Shown piece by piece: positions 37,373-45,412 of a stretch of 64,000 nt of DNA (the first letter of the stretch is position 1; each line of letters begins with the position of its first letter). The position numbers were made by a program, and so were the translations under genes. The stretch lies in contig NZ_JAMXFD010000001.1 of the NCBI RefSeq assembly GCF_025370875.1, positions 594,701 through 658,700 of the forward strand. The letters run 5' to 3'. The notes under the pieces were generated by a model. The model worked only from the letters and a program-made list of their open reading frames with translations, ran no database searches and was not told where the DNA came from. The DNA is from Laspinema palackyanum D2c. GTDB lineage: Bacteria > Cyanobacteriota > Cyanobacteriia > Cyanobacteriales > Laspinemataceae.

Positions 37373-38614
37373 GTGGAACCCGTGGCAGACCAGATGAAGT
37401 GGGCCAATGCATTGTCAACCCGTCCTTCATTGGAAGGGGCGGTATTCGAGGTCGTAGAGCGATCGCAGCAGCTATTATCAGCCCCAGCCGATCTTGGCTT
37501 TGTATTTATTTCCTCCGCTTTTGCCAGCGAATATTCGCGGCTGATGCCCTTACTGCAAGAGCGATTAGGGGTTCCCGTTCTGATCGGCTGTTCCGGTAGC
37601 GGCATTATTGGCATGGATGGACAAGACGCCGCCAGGGAATTGGAAGAACAGCCCGCCTTGAGTCTAACCTTAGCCTGTTTGCCTGGAGTCAAAGTCGAAG
37701 CCTTTCATCTGGATGGGGAAGAACTGCCGGATTTGGATAGTCCTCCCGATGCCTGGGTAGAGGCCATTGGGGTCCCCGCAAGTAGTCACCCCCACTTTGT
37801 CATTCTGGCTGATCCGTTTACGTCAAAAATCAATGACTTATTGCAGGGGTTAGATTTTGCTTACCCTGGGTCGGCTAAAGTCGGGGGATTAGCCAGTGGG
37901 GGAGCGATGGGAAACACTATGGCATTATTTAGCGGCGATCGCCTCTATCGAGAAGGGGCGGTTGGCGTGGCCTTAAGTGGCAATATTGTCTTAGAAACCA
38001 TTGTCGCTCAGGGTTGTAAACCCATTGGCCATCCTTTTACCGTCAAAGAGTGTGAGCGCAATATTCTCCTCGCCCTCGATGACGGTCCCTGCGGTTCAGG
38101 GGTATCCCAAAGACCCCTAGAAGCCCTCAAAAGCGTCATTGAAAGCCTCAGCGAATCAGACCGGCAGTTGGCCCAGCATTCCTTGTTTATTGGCATTGCC
38201 CGAAATGAATTTAAAGAGGAATTGGAACAGGGGGACTTTTTAATCCGCAATGTGCTCGGAGTAGACCCCAGAGAGGGAGCTATTGCCGTGGGCGATCGCC
38301 TCCGTCCCGGCCAGCGCATCCAGTTCCACCTCCGGGATGCCCAAACCTCTGCCGAAGACCTAGAAATGCTCCTGCAACGGTATCAGAGCAGTGTTTCCGC
38401 TTCAAATTCTTCCGTGGGAGCATTAATGTTTGCCTGTCTCGGGCGCGGTGAACAACTCTATGGTGAGCCTGATTTTGACTCTCGTCTGTTTAGGCAATAT
38501 GTCGGGAACATCCCCGTGAGTGGCTTTTTTTGCAACGGTGAAATTGGCCCAGTGGGGGGTGGAACCTTCCTTCATGGCTATACGTCCGTATTTGGAATAT
38601 GTCACCCACTCTAA
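37373..38614 (+). CDS. FIST N- and C-domain sensory protein
   Basis: 413 residues from GTG (another GTG nine bases later is equally possible). The FIST N domain spans about 25-225 (GFVFISSAFASEYSRLMPLL, VLIGCSGSGIIGMDG, GLASGGAMGNTMALFSGDRL, GAVGVALSGNI) and the FIST C domain about 226-390 (FIGIARNEFKEELEQGDFLI, GQRIQFHLRDAQTSAEDLEM, CLGRGEQLYGEPDFDSRLF, VSGFFCNGEIGPVGGGTFLH). FIST domains bind small ligands, often proposed to be amino acids, and feed signalling; here there is no output domain, so it would work as a free ligand-binding protein. Confidence 0.92.
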   Translation: MEPVADQMKWANALSTRPSLEGAVFEVVERSQQLLSAPADLGFVFISSAFASEYSRLMPLLQERLGVPVLIGCSGSGIIGMDGQDAARELEEQPALSLTLACLPGVKVEAFHLDGEELPDLDSPPDAWVEAIGVPASSHPHFVILADPFTSKINDLLQGLDFAYPGSAKVGGLASGGAMGNTMALFSGDRLYREGAVGVALSGNIVLETIVAQGCKPIGHPFTVKECERNILLALDDGPCGSGVSQRPLEALKSVIESLSESDRQLAQHSLFIGIARNEFKEELEQGDFLIRNVLGVDPREGAIAVGDRLRPGQRIQFHLRDAQTSAEDLEMLLQRYQSSVSASNSSVGALMFACLGRGEQLYGEPDFDSRLFRQYVGNIPVSGFFCNGEIGPVGGGTFLHGYTSVFGICHPL

Positions 38615-39233
38615 AATCTGTCGATTAACTGAGTGTTCGCTCACCCGTTAGGGGAAACGCCATTGCAGTTCTCGATTTCTTGAATGCTGACTGGGGCTGA
38701 CCGTTATTGCATTCCTTCAAGGGAGGCAAATTCTGGCCATTAGAGCAATTCTTTCACCTCTTTTCTAAAGTCAAGTTGGGAAATTAAGCGCAGGAAACGG
38801 TTTGGACACCATTTGGGTAGGAGGGTTTACTTTTTTAAGTCTCTATACTAGGGCTAAAAAAAAGAAAACCTGCCTAAATTTACGGAGAGTTGAGGAGACA
38901 AAAATTAACAAAAAATTTCAGGGTCAAAAAGAACATTGGGTCGATTCGTTTTGTGCTATGTTAGCGATTAGCAGATAAAGATTCTGCTTTCAGATTCGTC
39001 TAGGCAACCCGCATTGATCCGGGAGTTTAAGTTTAAAAAAATAAAAAAACTCTAGGATTGGCATCCCTGTATTGGATGTCCGGCTTTTCTTTCCCATCCA
39101 TCCCATTCTGTGATCCCATGCTGTGGATTTGTCTGCCAACCCCTGCCTTTTTAATCCAAACCTGGGGGGGTGAAAACGATTTCAAGACAAACCAATGGGA
39201 AACAAATGAGCAAGTTTCCTCATCGAAAATTTT
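38615..39233. other. Intergenic region without a gene
   Basis: About 620 bases. A small minus-strand frame (39033-39254) overlaps the next gene's start and has no recognisable features. AT-rich stretches at 38850-38940 and 39030-39050 may carry promoters for the exported-protein pair. Confidence 0.5.
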
Positions 39234-40244
39234 ATGAAGATTTGCCCTGTCCAACCTGCGATACTCGCGATCGCATTATTAGGACCCCTCGGATGGACCA
39301 CCGGCGCGATCGCGCAAACTCTAAGCCCCTTAGACCTTGACGCTCCCACCGAGGACTGTCAAGCCTGCTTACTCGATCGCCTGACAACTCCCTCCCTGGG
39401 TTTCCCCCTTGCTCCCAATCATACCGAATCATCCTGGACCGATCCGGAGATGATTTCCCAAACCCCAACTAATTCCACCGCCCAAAACGTCAGAGCCCAG
39501 ACCCAGCAACTTCAGCAGCGCCTACAAACCCTGCAAGAAGTGCCACTGCAACAAATCTATTTGGGCGCACCCGGAACCAGTTCCAATACCCCCACCGCTT
39601 ATGGGGGAAGCTTTGGCTCCGTGGGAGTGGGCTTTAGCTATCAACAGCGAACCCGCTACACCGACGAAAGCGATGGCACCACCGGACTCGTCATGAGTTT
39701 TGGAGACCCCCAGAACCTCGTTGGCCTTGATGTCGGCGTGACCCTCTTGGACTTGTCCAGCATCAACGATCGCGGAGGGTTTGGCGAACGCGGCTCCTTT
39801 AACTTCAAAGCGCACCGGGCCTTTCCCGGTGATTTGGGCGTCGCAGTTGGACTGGAAAACGCCTTAATCTGGGGCTTTTCCGATGCCGATACCAGCGTTT
39901 ATGGAGTCGTCAGCAAACGATTTCGCCTCAGCGAAAATAGCCAAGACCCCTTTAGCCGACTCTCCGTCTCTGCTGGAGTCGGAAACGGACGCTTTCGCAC
40001 CGAAGACCAGGTGCAAGAAGACGAAGGGAGCATCGGCGTATTCGGTAGCGTTGCCGTGCAAGTCATCCCCCCAGTCAGCGTTTTCACCGAATGGACTGGC
40101 CAAGACTTAAACATTGGAGCATCAGTCCTGCCCTTTCGCAACCTGCCCCTTGTGATTACCCCAACCCTAAGCGATATCACCGGAACCGCTGGTGATGGCA
40201 CTCGCTTTACTTTAGGTGTTGGCTACGGAATGTCCTTTTTTTAA
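39234..40244 (+). CDS. Exported protein with probable beta-barrel domain
   Basis: 336 residues. A signal peptide ends near TTGAIAQ. The mature N-terminus has a Cys pair (EDCQACLL), a Gln-rich coiled segment (TQQLQQRLQTLQEVPLQQIY), then about 210 residues of alternating glycine-rich beta strands (YGGSFGSVGVGFSYQQRTRY, GLVMSFGDPQNLVGLDVGVTL, RFTLGVGYGMSFF) ending in Phe. The terminal Phe and strand pattern fit an outer-membrane barrel. No family name recognised. It ends 21 bases before the next exported protein and is surely co-transcribed with it. Confidence 0.7.
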   Translation: MKICPVQPAILAIALLGPLGWTTGAIAQTLSPLDLDAPTEDCQACLLDRLTTPSLGFPLAPNHTESSWTDPEMISQTPTNSTAQNVRAQTQQLQQRLQTLQEVPLQQIYLGAPGTSSNTPTAYGGSFGSVGVGFSYQQRTRYTDESDGTTGLVMSFGDPQNLVGLDVGVTLLDLSSINDRGGFGERGSFNFKAHRAFPGDLGVAVGLENALIWGFSDADTSVYGVVSKRFRLSENSQDPFSRLSVSAGVGNGRFRTEDQVQEDEGSIGVFGSVAVQVIPPVSVFTEWTGQDLNIGASVLPFRNLPLVITPTLSDITGTAGDGTRFTLGVGYGMSFF

Positions 40245-40265
40245 CCCAAACTCAGGAGGGTGAAC

Positions 40266-41960
40266 GTGAAAGTTCTCTATTTCTTACTCAAAACTGGTCT
40301 GTGTCTGAGCCTGCCTCTCGGGTTTTCCCTAGCGGCCACTCTTATCGCCCCAATTCCAGTCCAAGCACAAACCAATCAATCTGATATTACCGGCGACGGG
40401 AATCAAAATGCCGGCTCCGGAATCAATATCAACTCCAATATCAACGTCATCACCACCATTATTACCAACCAATCCGATATCACGGGGAGCAATACAGTCT
40501 CAAACGGGACAACGATTGTTCGAGAAATTACCGTTTCGATTACCCGGATTTTAATCGACAGCAATTTGAGCCTGCTTTCTCCATTTCCAACCCAAACCCC
40601 TCCTGGGGAAAGCACACCCATTGCTACGCCAACGCCAACGCCAACCCCCACTCCCCCTCCGACCATTGAGCAGGTTCCTACCCCGGAACCGGCACCCGTT
40701 CCGGAATCCACGGTTCCTGAACTCCCCCCTCAAGCTCCACTACCGACAGTCCAACAGCCAGAACCCCCACAACCTGTTCCTGTTTCCACGAATCAATCGG
40801 ATTCTACAGGAAATACTCCGACACAACCCTCTGTCCCCGGAGCAGGCAATCCCCAAAACCCCGCGATTCAAATTGTGGAACTGCCCCTAGGACCTCAACG
40901 GTTTGTGATGATGATACCTTCAGGGAACAATGGACGCGGCAATGCTTTCGGGACCCTGGTTGCATTGGCTAACTTAGGCGAACAGGCTCCCATGCGCCTT
41001 TTAGCACGTTGGACCTGGGGTAGCTGGGGGGGAATGCTTGTCCGCATCGGCAATCAGCGGGTGTTTATTAGCCTCGCCGGGATTTCTCCGGGTTCCTCTC
41101 AAAATAACCCAGTGTTACCCGGTGGTATGGCCAATGGAGCCTTTAGCTTTGTGGGCGTAGTCACTGGTGCTTGGGTTGACCCGCCGATCGCGGAAGGATT
41201 CCGCTACACCATGAACTCGGATTCTCTGTTTACGGAGATTCAAGACTTCCCCACAGGTTTCCCCAATCCATTTACTGTCTCGGTCAATGGTCAAGAACTG
41301 GGTGAATTTGGTCCTGGCGACTCGGTAGATTTTACCCAGTTTCCCGGCGGTGGCGTCAAAGAGTTTACGATCACGGGTCTAACCCCCTTAGTCGATCCAG
41401 AAAACCCAGTGGCTTTCCCCTTGAAAGTTGGGTTTAATACCGAAACCGCTGATTTTACAATGGGTGCAATTCTCGATCCCGAAGCGGTGGCGTTCTATGA
41501 GGAAAATCCGGTCGGACCGCAACCTTTCACCTTTAATATCCTCAGCGATGGCGGACAGATGGAAATCGTCCCGGCTTCTACATCGGAAGTCTTGCGGGAA
41601 AATGCCGATCGCATTGCTGAGGGAATCACCGATTCCAGCAAACGTCAGCAGTTCTTAAGCACTGTCGCATCGGTTGAAAGCGATTTGAACCAACTCTCCT
41701 CCACCTTCCAAACCTTGTTACCTGTTGGTGGTGGACTCAATGCTCCGGGACTGAATCCCTCGATGACTTCAGCCGGCCGTCTGCGTCAGTCCCTACCCCT
41801 GTTGCTGGAACAGTTGGGTAATCTCTCCGATGATGCTTCCGAATCTGAGGCAGTGGCGATCGCCAATATGGTCAACGAAGTCGAAGGCATGACTACCTTG
41901 CTCGAAGCCGTTACCCCGATGCTGTCTCAGATGCGCGAGTCCCTCGCCATTGCTCGCTAG
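40266..41960 (+). CDS. Exported proline/threonine-rich protein with TNQSDITG repeats
   Basis: A GTG at 40260 abuts the AGGAGG ribosome-binding site; the GTG at 40266, six bases after it, is the real start (564 residues). A signal peptide ends near IPVQAQ. The mature protein opens with TNQSDITG (twice, and a third time as TNQSDSTG after the linker), then a Pro/Thr/Glu linker (PTPTPTPTPPPTIEQVPTPE), a middle beta-rich domain (about 200-430) and a C-terminal helical domain (about 440-560, EVLRENADRIAEGI). Surface or outer-membrane location is likely; function unknown. It forms an operon with the preceding barrel-like protein. Confidence 0.7.
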   Translation: MKVLYFLLKTGLCLSLPLGFSLAATLIAPIPVQAQTNQSDITGDGNQNAGSGININSNINVITTIITNQSDITGSNTVSNGTTIVREITVSITRILIDSNLSLLSPFPTQTPPGESTPIATPTPTPTPTPPPTIEQVPTPEPAPVPESTVPELPPQAPLPTVQQPEPPQPVPVSTNQSDSTGNTPTQPSVPGAGNPQNPAIQIVELPLGPQRFVMMIPSGNNGRGNAFGTLVALANLGEQAPMRLLARWTWGSWGGMLVRIGNQRVFISLAGISPGSSQNNPVLPGGMANGAFSFVGVVTGAWVDPPIAEGFRYTMNSDSLFTEIQDFPTGFPNPFTVSVNGQELGEFGPGDSVDFTQFPGGGVKEFTITGLTPLVDPENPVAFPLKVGFNTETADFTMGAILDPEAVAFYEENPVGPQPFTFNILSDGGQMEIVPASTSEVLRENADRIAEGITDSSKRQQFLSTVASVESDLNQLSSTFQTLLPVGGGLNAPGLNPSMTSAGRLRQSLPLLLEQLGNLSDDASESEAVAIANMVNEVEGMTTLLEAVTPMLSQMRESLAIAR

Positions 41961-41961
41961 G

Positions 41962-42032
41962 ACAAAAACCGGGTTTTTGTACCAAAAACAGTTGCTCAGA
42001 ACTGGCATTTTTGTCAACAAACCCGGTTTTTC
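41962..42032. terminator. Inverted AAACCCGGTTT repeats after the exported pair
   Basis: ACAAAAACCGGGTTTTTGT (41962-41980) is almost its own reverse complement, and AACAAACCCGGTTTTTC (42016-42032) can pair with it. Either fold gives a stem with a T-run. Confidence 0.6.
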
Positions 42033-42087
42033 TGACTCTGAGGATGCCCGAAACTAGGGATTCTCTGGACAGGATTCTGGTCAAAGG

Positions 42088-42135
42088 ATCCGCCAATGAA
42101 CGGCTTTTTTCTAAAAAGTGGGTTCATTGGCGGAT
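42088..42135. repeat. Long hairpin, probable bidirectional terminator
   Basis: ATCCGCCAATGAAC and GTTCATTGGCGGAT are perfect 14-base arms. Inside them CTTTTT and AAAAAG can extend the stem. It lies between the convergent exported-protein operon and the metallophosphoesterase gene. Confidence 0.6.
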
Positions 42136-42199
42136 TCTCTGTAGAGATGGAAAATTTCCCCTCCCTCTCCAGAATTTACGGTCTAATTGGTATTTCGAC

Positions 42200-43366
42200 T
42201 CATGCTAAATTCGACAAAACTAGGGTCCCGTGGTTGTCCCTTGCCCCAAATTGTGGGGAATCTGCCCGATCGCCATTTTGGGAATTTCCCCCTGCACTAA
42301 AGCTTTGAAAATAGCGACGGACCTGGGGTGGAAACTCGGGAAAATCAAAACTGCCATCTCCACAGGCAATATCTGCCCAAAAATAGCGTAAAGTTGGGGC
42401 TAAAATTTCCGCTTGAGACTTGGGTAAATTTAGCGGGGAAGCCATGAGTAACTGCATCATAAACGGATGAGAGCGATCGCCCATCCACTCTCGCGACAGT
42501 TCCAGCAATTGCGGCCATCCGGGGACCGCCTCAATCCGATGGGTGCAAATATCTAAACAATGCTGTCCTTCCTTATCCGTGCGATAGTGAAACACTCGGT
42601 AGGGGTGAGGATGACTCACTAAAGACCCAGTCGTGATATCATAGATGCCATGATCCGAGGCGACATCCTGGACGTGCAAATGTCCCGTTAACACAAGCTG
42701 TACCCCTGCCTGTTGCAGCATTTCCACCAGAGTCGGTGCATTGTCTAACATATACCGCTGTCCCATCGCGTGTTGGGATTGTCCGGGTAAATGTTCTAAA
42801 ACATTATGGTGAATCATCACCATCACCTGTTCCTCTGGAGTAACCTGCTCCAATACCCCTTGCAACCATCGCAATTGCTGTAAATCCATCCGCCCGAGTT
42901 GCTTGCCATTTTCGTCAAATTGGTTAGAATTAAGACCAATGAGGCGGACTCCAGGTAAGACTTCATGGCTGTAGTAAAGTTGCTCGGGATTTTGATAACC
43001 GAATTGACGATAATAATAGGGAAAATCAGCCAGACCAATCGACTTTTTATCTGCGATCGCCACTGGCACATCATGATTTCCGGGAACTACATAAGCAGGA
43101 AATGGCAATTTTGTCAAGCGGTCTGCTAACCATTCATGATTGGCGGGTTCTCCATGCTGAGTTAAGTCCCCAGGTAGGAGTAAAAAATCAAGATCCAATT
43201 GAGCTAAATGGGCCAAGGCAGCTTCTAAAGCCGGGATACTCACTTCAACCAAATGAAACCGGCTGGGGTGATCTAAAATGGTTTCCGGAACAGCAATGTG
43301 CGGATCGCTGATCACGGCAAATTTAAAATCTCGAACTGTTTTCTTGTTCAAAAATTTCCCAGTCAT
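42200..43366 (-). CDS. Calcineurin-like metallophosphoesterase
   Basis: 388 residues. The five metal-site blocks are in order: ISDPHIAVP (DxH), LLLPGDLTQHGE (GDxxxxG), VVPGNHDVPVA (GNHD), MVMIHHNVLEHL (HH) and VLTGHLHVQD (GHxH). This puts it in the Icc/CpdA-like class of two-metal phosphodiesterases, many of which act on cyclic nucleotides or phospholipid-type substrates. No signal peptide or membrane span is seen. The C-terminal 110 residues (from FHYRTDKEGQHCLDICTHRI) are outside the core. Substrate unknown; cAMP is one guess. Confidence 0.88.
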   Translation of the reverse strand: MTGKFLNKKTVRDFKFAVISDPHIAVPETILDHPSRFHLVEVSIPALEAALAHLAQLDLDFLLLPGDLTQHGEPANHEWLADRLTKLPFPAYVVPGNHDVPVAIADKKSIGLADFPYYYRQFGYQNPEQLYYSHEVLPGVRLIGLNSNQFDENGKQLGRMDLQQLRWLQGVLEQVTPEEQVMVMIHHNVLEHLPGQSQHAMGQRYMLDNAPTLVEMLQQAGVQLVLTGHLHVQDVASDHGIYDITTGSLVSHPHPYRVFHYRTDKEGQHCLDICTHRIEAVPGWPQLLELSREWMGDRSHPFMMQLLMASPLNLPKSQAEILAPTLRYFWADIACGDGSFDFPEFPPQVRRYFQSFSAGGNSQNGDRADSPQFGARDNHGTLVLSNLA

Positions 43367-43576
43367 AAGTTATAAAATAAAAAACACAGAGTTGAAAAAT
43401 AGAGGAATCAAAAAATGGCTATCACTTTCCCAGGGGATTGACCTCTAATTCAGGTTTTTAAGGACCCTTAAAATTCGGATTCCCAGGCCCAATTTTGTTG
43501 TTTTCCCCTGGGTTTGATAGCCTCCAAGAGGAACTCAACTGGAGTTTAAACTGTATTTAGTTTACCAAGGAAAGCA

Positions 43577-45175
43577 ATGAGTGACGCGGAAAATCCCACC
43601 AACAATAACCCAGAACCGATCGCACCCCAGGAATTGAGCCAGATAGAACCGGCGTCTCAACCGAGCGATCCCATCGTCAACCCGGAGATATCCCCCAAGG
43701 ATTTAGGCCCAGAAGAAGACTGGGAAACCGTAGAATTTCCCAATGCCATCAGTATTGATGCCTTATTGGTAAACAGTGAGCAAGAAGAACCAAGCACCGA
43801 GATCCTGAGAAATGCAGAATCGATTGGGGAGGCGATCGCCCGCATCAACGCCCCCTCTGTCTCCTCAGCAGCGTCACCCGAAGGGGTACTTGTAGAACAA
43901 CTGCAACAGGAAAACTTGGAACTCGATGGCAGAGTTGAACAACTCGAAACCCTGCTGCATGAATGTAGACAATCCTTGCAACAGCAGCGATCGCAAGCCT
44001 TAGATCGCCAAAAACTATTAGACCGGCGTACCCTAGAACTCAAAAGTATCACTGGACAAATCGAGCATTTGTCTGAACATATCCAGTCAGCGACCAAACA
44101 GATCCAACAGCAGCAACAACAAATTGCCTATTTAGGGACTCAACTGCAAACCAGCCAAGAAATTAGAGCGAAATTGGAACGGGAATGCGCCCTCACCCAG
44201 CAACGGTATCAGGAACAGTCGCAGATTTTAGTTCAAACCCAAACCACCTGTCAGGACCTGCGAGCTCGCCTGCATCGCCAGCAACGCCACACCTTGCAAT
44301 TTAAAGCGGCCCTGGAAAAATGTATTGAGACCCCCCTAGAAAAAGCCACTGCGATCGCCTCCCTGCGGCAGTCCACCCTAGAAGAACCCACGGATGTTGT
44401 CGAAACCGCAGCAAAAGAAGCGATCGCCAACCCGAATCCCGCCAACACCCTATTCCCGAAAGCGGACCCTATTAAACCTTGGTCCATTGCGGATGCCGAT
44501 GAAGCAGAACCCCGTCGGCAACCCATCCCCGAAGTCAAATCTGGGCCAGACTTATCCAAAATTCGCCTGCCTTTGTCCGCCAAGGCAGAGCATTTGCAAC
44601 CCTTTCCCACCCACATTCCAGCCCCGGAACCTATCCTTGGGCAACCTTCTACTCAAAACGGAACCCAACCCAAAAACGCTGAAACTGAGCAACCCGTTTG
44701 GGAAGATTTAGATTCGTTGATTGAGAAGCCTCATTTAGAACCCAAACGCGATCGCCCGGTGATTTTGGCCCCGGCAACTCCTGCCTTATCCCTGCATCTC
44801 CCCTCAGTCCCTGTGGTTTCTCCCTTAACCGACAGAATAGGCGATCGGGCTACCGAGTCCAGCATCAAGGGTTCTCAACCCCCGACCCCTGTCCAACCCG
44901 AACCCCTCCTCACCGGCAACAGCGAGGTGCAACTGTTGTTACAAGCTAAAGCCTTCTCGGAACAATCCCAAAGCCAGACTCCTCCCCCCATCCAATTGCC
45001 TGGGGAATCCCCTCAAACGGGGCAGGAACAGGCCCATTTAGGGTCAAATACCCCCGGGGGAGGGTCAACCGAATCCAGTTGGCCTGCACCCATCGTCTAT
45101 CCGGTGCGATCGGCCCAGAAAAAACGGAACTCCTTCTCAGCGGTAGAATTACCCAGTTTTTCCAATAAAAAATAA
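43577..45175 (+). CDS. Coiled-coil protein of unknown function
   Basis: 532 residues. An acidic N-terminus (1-110) has ENPTNNNPEPIAPQELSQIE and EDWETVEFPNAISIDALL. A Gln-rich coiled coil spans about 112-255 (EQLQQENLELDGRVEQLETL, QIQQQQQQIAYLGTQLQTSQ, CQDLRARLHRQQRHTLQFKA). The rest is Pro-rich and probably disordered, with basic patches near the end (RSAQKKRNSF). It has no signal peptide or membrane span. It looks like a cytoplasmic scaffold; cyanobacteria have similar proteins without assigned function. It stands alone. Confidence 0.7.
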   Translation: MSDAENPTNNNPEPIAPQELSQIEPASQPSDPIVNPEISPKDLGPEEDWETVEFPNAISIDALLVNSEQEEPSTEILRNAESIGEAIARINAPSVSSAASPEGVLVEQLQQENLELDGRVEQLETLLHECRQSLQQQRSQALDRQKLLDRRTLELKSITGQIEHLSEHIQSATKQIQQQQQQIAYLGTQLQTSQEIRAKLERECALTQQRYQEQSQILVQTQTTCQDLRARLHRQQRHTLQFKAALEKCIETPLEKATAIASLRQSTLEEPTDVVETAAKEAIANPNPANTLFPKADPIKPWSIADADEAEPRRQPIPEVKSGPDLSKIRLPLSAKAEHLQPFPTHIPAPEPILGQPSTQNGTQPKNAETEQPVWEDLDSLIEKPHLEPKRDRPVILAPATPALSLHLPSVPVVSPLTDRIGDRATESSIKGSQPPTPVQPEPLLTGNSEVQLLLQAKAFSEQSQSQTPPPIQLPGESPQTGQEQAHLGSNTPGGGSTESSWPAPIVYPVRSAQKKRNSFSAVELPSFSNKK

Positions 45176-45249
45176 GCAGCAGATTAGATTGACTCAGGTG
45201 CAAACCTTCACTGGGTCAAGGTAGTTCAATCTTGGAGCCTCAATCAAGG

Positions 45250-45335
45250 AGTCACTACGAACGTTCGTAGTAACCCCTTTAGGGGTTAAATCTTAAAGAC
45301 TCTGGAAGGAGTCACTACAAACGTTCGTAGGAGTA
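45250..45335 (+). repeat. Two palindromic CTACGAACGTTCGTAG repeats 60 bases apart
   Basis: AAGGAGTCACTACGAACGTT (45247-45266) and its copy AAGGAGTCACTACAAACGTT (45307-45326) each end in CGTAG. The core CTACGAACGTTCGTAG is a perfect 16-base palindrome in the first copy and has one change in the second. Between them lies a small CCCCTTTAGGGG hairpin. Confidence 0.7.
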
Positions 45336-45412
45336 ACGTGGGCCGGGGCCACCCGACAAGGGCACCTGGGATGACACCTTGATAGGGCTAGAGTTCAAAC
45401 CCCCGTCACCCG

